Part shown: one piece after another, positions 63,270 through 64,000 of the stretch | Numbering within the stretch: the stretch's first letter is position 1 | Layout: every line of letters starts with the position of its first letter | Assembly (NCBI GenBank): GCA_004764695.1 | Contig: SMSO01000014.1 | Location: 6,624,029 to 6,688,028, forward strand | Length of the DNA stretch: 64,000 nucleotides | Origin: Schizochytrium sp. TIO01 | Lineage: Eukaryota; Sar; Bigyra; Thraustochytrida; Thraustochytriidae | Direction of reading: 5' to 3' | Notes under the pieces: generated by a model | Told to the model about the DNA's origin: nothing | The model's input: the letters and a program-made list of their open reading frames with translations, nothing else | Databases searched by the model: none | Position numbers and translations under genes: made by a program

Positions 63270-64000
63270 ACACACACCACTCAAACAGGTTAATTACATT
63301 TTGGCACTCGGATAATATCCCAAATTTACTACTACTACTACTATTACTTCTACTACTACTTCTACTACTACTACATCATTTTGCTTGTCTTTACTGTTAA
63401 CGGGGCCAGTTGTCTTCTTCTCCGGAATCACCTACAAACTCAGCTTTGCCTGTTGTTACCATACGCGCACTGTTGAAGCATAAACACCTCTACCTATTTT
63501 TGGAATTGCATTCACTTCGGTACTCTTGAAAAGAACTCTGAGGTATCCCTAGTGCTTGTTTTCCTGTGGTTTATCACTGTTTAATGGGGCTATTAATAGG
63601 ACCTGGAAACACTCATGTTCTTGCACACCAAATGGATTTATCTTTTCCGTTGTGCAGGATAAGCCCCAAACTAGGTATTCTGCTTTTTTTTTTTTTCTTT
63701 CCTTTTTTTAAAGTATAAGAGCGCATTCATGTCAACCTGAGTTATTGTCAGCGTAGAACCTTGCTTACCTCATTGAACATCTTATTCTGAATCATCAAAT
63801 GAGTGCAGCCCTTTTGATGTTTCTGCATTGAGTGTGGTGAGCATTGTCATTATTCTCCCCTGGGAACTGAGGAACTTCCCTCCAAATGCGAACATAGGCT
63901 TTTACTAAATTTCAACAAGGAGATAAACCGTATATTCTAAAAGAAAAGCTCAAGACGATTCACCATCAAATAATTACTATCCAAGTGCATCACCATCATC
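63270..64000. other. 3' flank of hslU with CTA repeat and poly-T
   Basis: A (CTA)n array lies at 63327-63373 and a poly-T/C run near 63684-63710. No coding feature is seen to the window end. Confidence 0.6.
63327..63373. repeat. (CTA)n microsatellite
   Basis: An array of CTA units with a few T or TTC interruptions in the hslU 3' flank. Confidence 0.9.

Overview
This is a nuclear window from a flagellated microbial eukaryote. Long, mostly uninterrupted genes end in all three standard stop codons, and the few introns are GT-AG (two can be placed firmly in the oxidase gene at 7123-9035). The content is typically eukaryotic: a SWR1/EP400-class chromatin protein, ASF1, a RAD51 paralogue, a WDR81/GFS12-type BEACH protein, two outer-dynein-arm components and a mitochondrial HslU. 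Mitochondrial HslU, axonemal dynein genes, intron poverty and acidic or homopolymeric protein tracts together suggest a stramenopile such as a labyrinthulomycete (thraustochytrid). That placement is inference, and no marker gene in the window proves it.

Layout. 0-6.8 kb: a 5'-truncated SWR1/EP400-like gene whose ATPase motifs are eroded. 7.1-9.0 kb (-): a three-exon FAD-dependent amine/amino-acid oxidase. 9.9-16.2 kb: an intronless WDR81-like pseudokinase-BEACH-WD40 gene. 16.3-17.1 kb (-): a coiled-coil protein. 17.5-19.1 kb (-): a membrane-anchored metallophosphoesterase. 19.1-23.0 kb: gene-poor, with an AT-rich ORF that may derive from mitochondrial ribosomal protein S2. 23.0-24.0 kb: ASF1 with an unusual internal acidic insert. 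24.6-25.6 kb (-): an XRCC3-like RAD51 paralogue. 27.6-30.1 kb: an outer-dynein-arm docking-complex coiled coil. 31.8-34.4 kb: a degenerate region with tandem single-LRR exons followed by a broken kinase-like gene. 35.0-36.9 kb (-): axonemal dynein intermediate chain 2, divergent from a short TPR gene. 38.9-39.8 kb (-): a secreted class-3 lipase. 43.2-44.4 kb: an unassigned protein with a TPR-like C-terminus. 48.9-56.2 kb: a giant armadillo-WW-PH protein whose frame is broken by four apparent one-base insertions. 56.3-56.7 kb: a small spliced gene. 57-61.2 kb: a dense field of microsatellites. 61.4-63.3 kb: HslU. The rest is intergenic.

The window is a mosaic of single genes, not an operon or island. 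The one functional theme is motility: the ODA docking-complex gene, the dynein intermediate chain and possibly the divergent TPR gene lie within 10 kb. Chromatin and repair functions (SWR1-like, ASF1, XRCC3-like) also recur, but nothing shows they are co-regulated. The best candidates for undescribed biology are the pseudo-ATPase SWR1/EP400 protein, the rearranged ASF1, the ARM-WW-PH protein with serial +1 shifts, and the LRR-exon/kinase relic.
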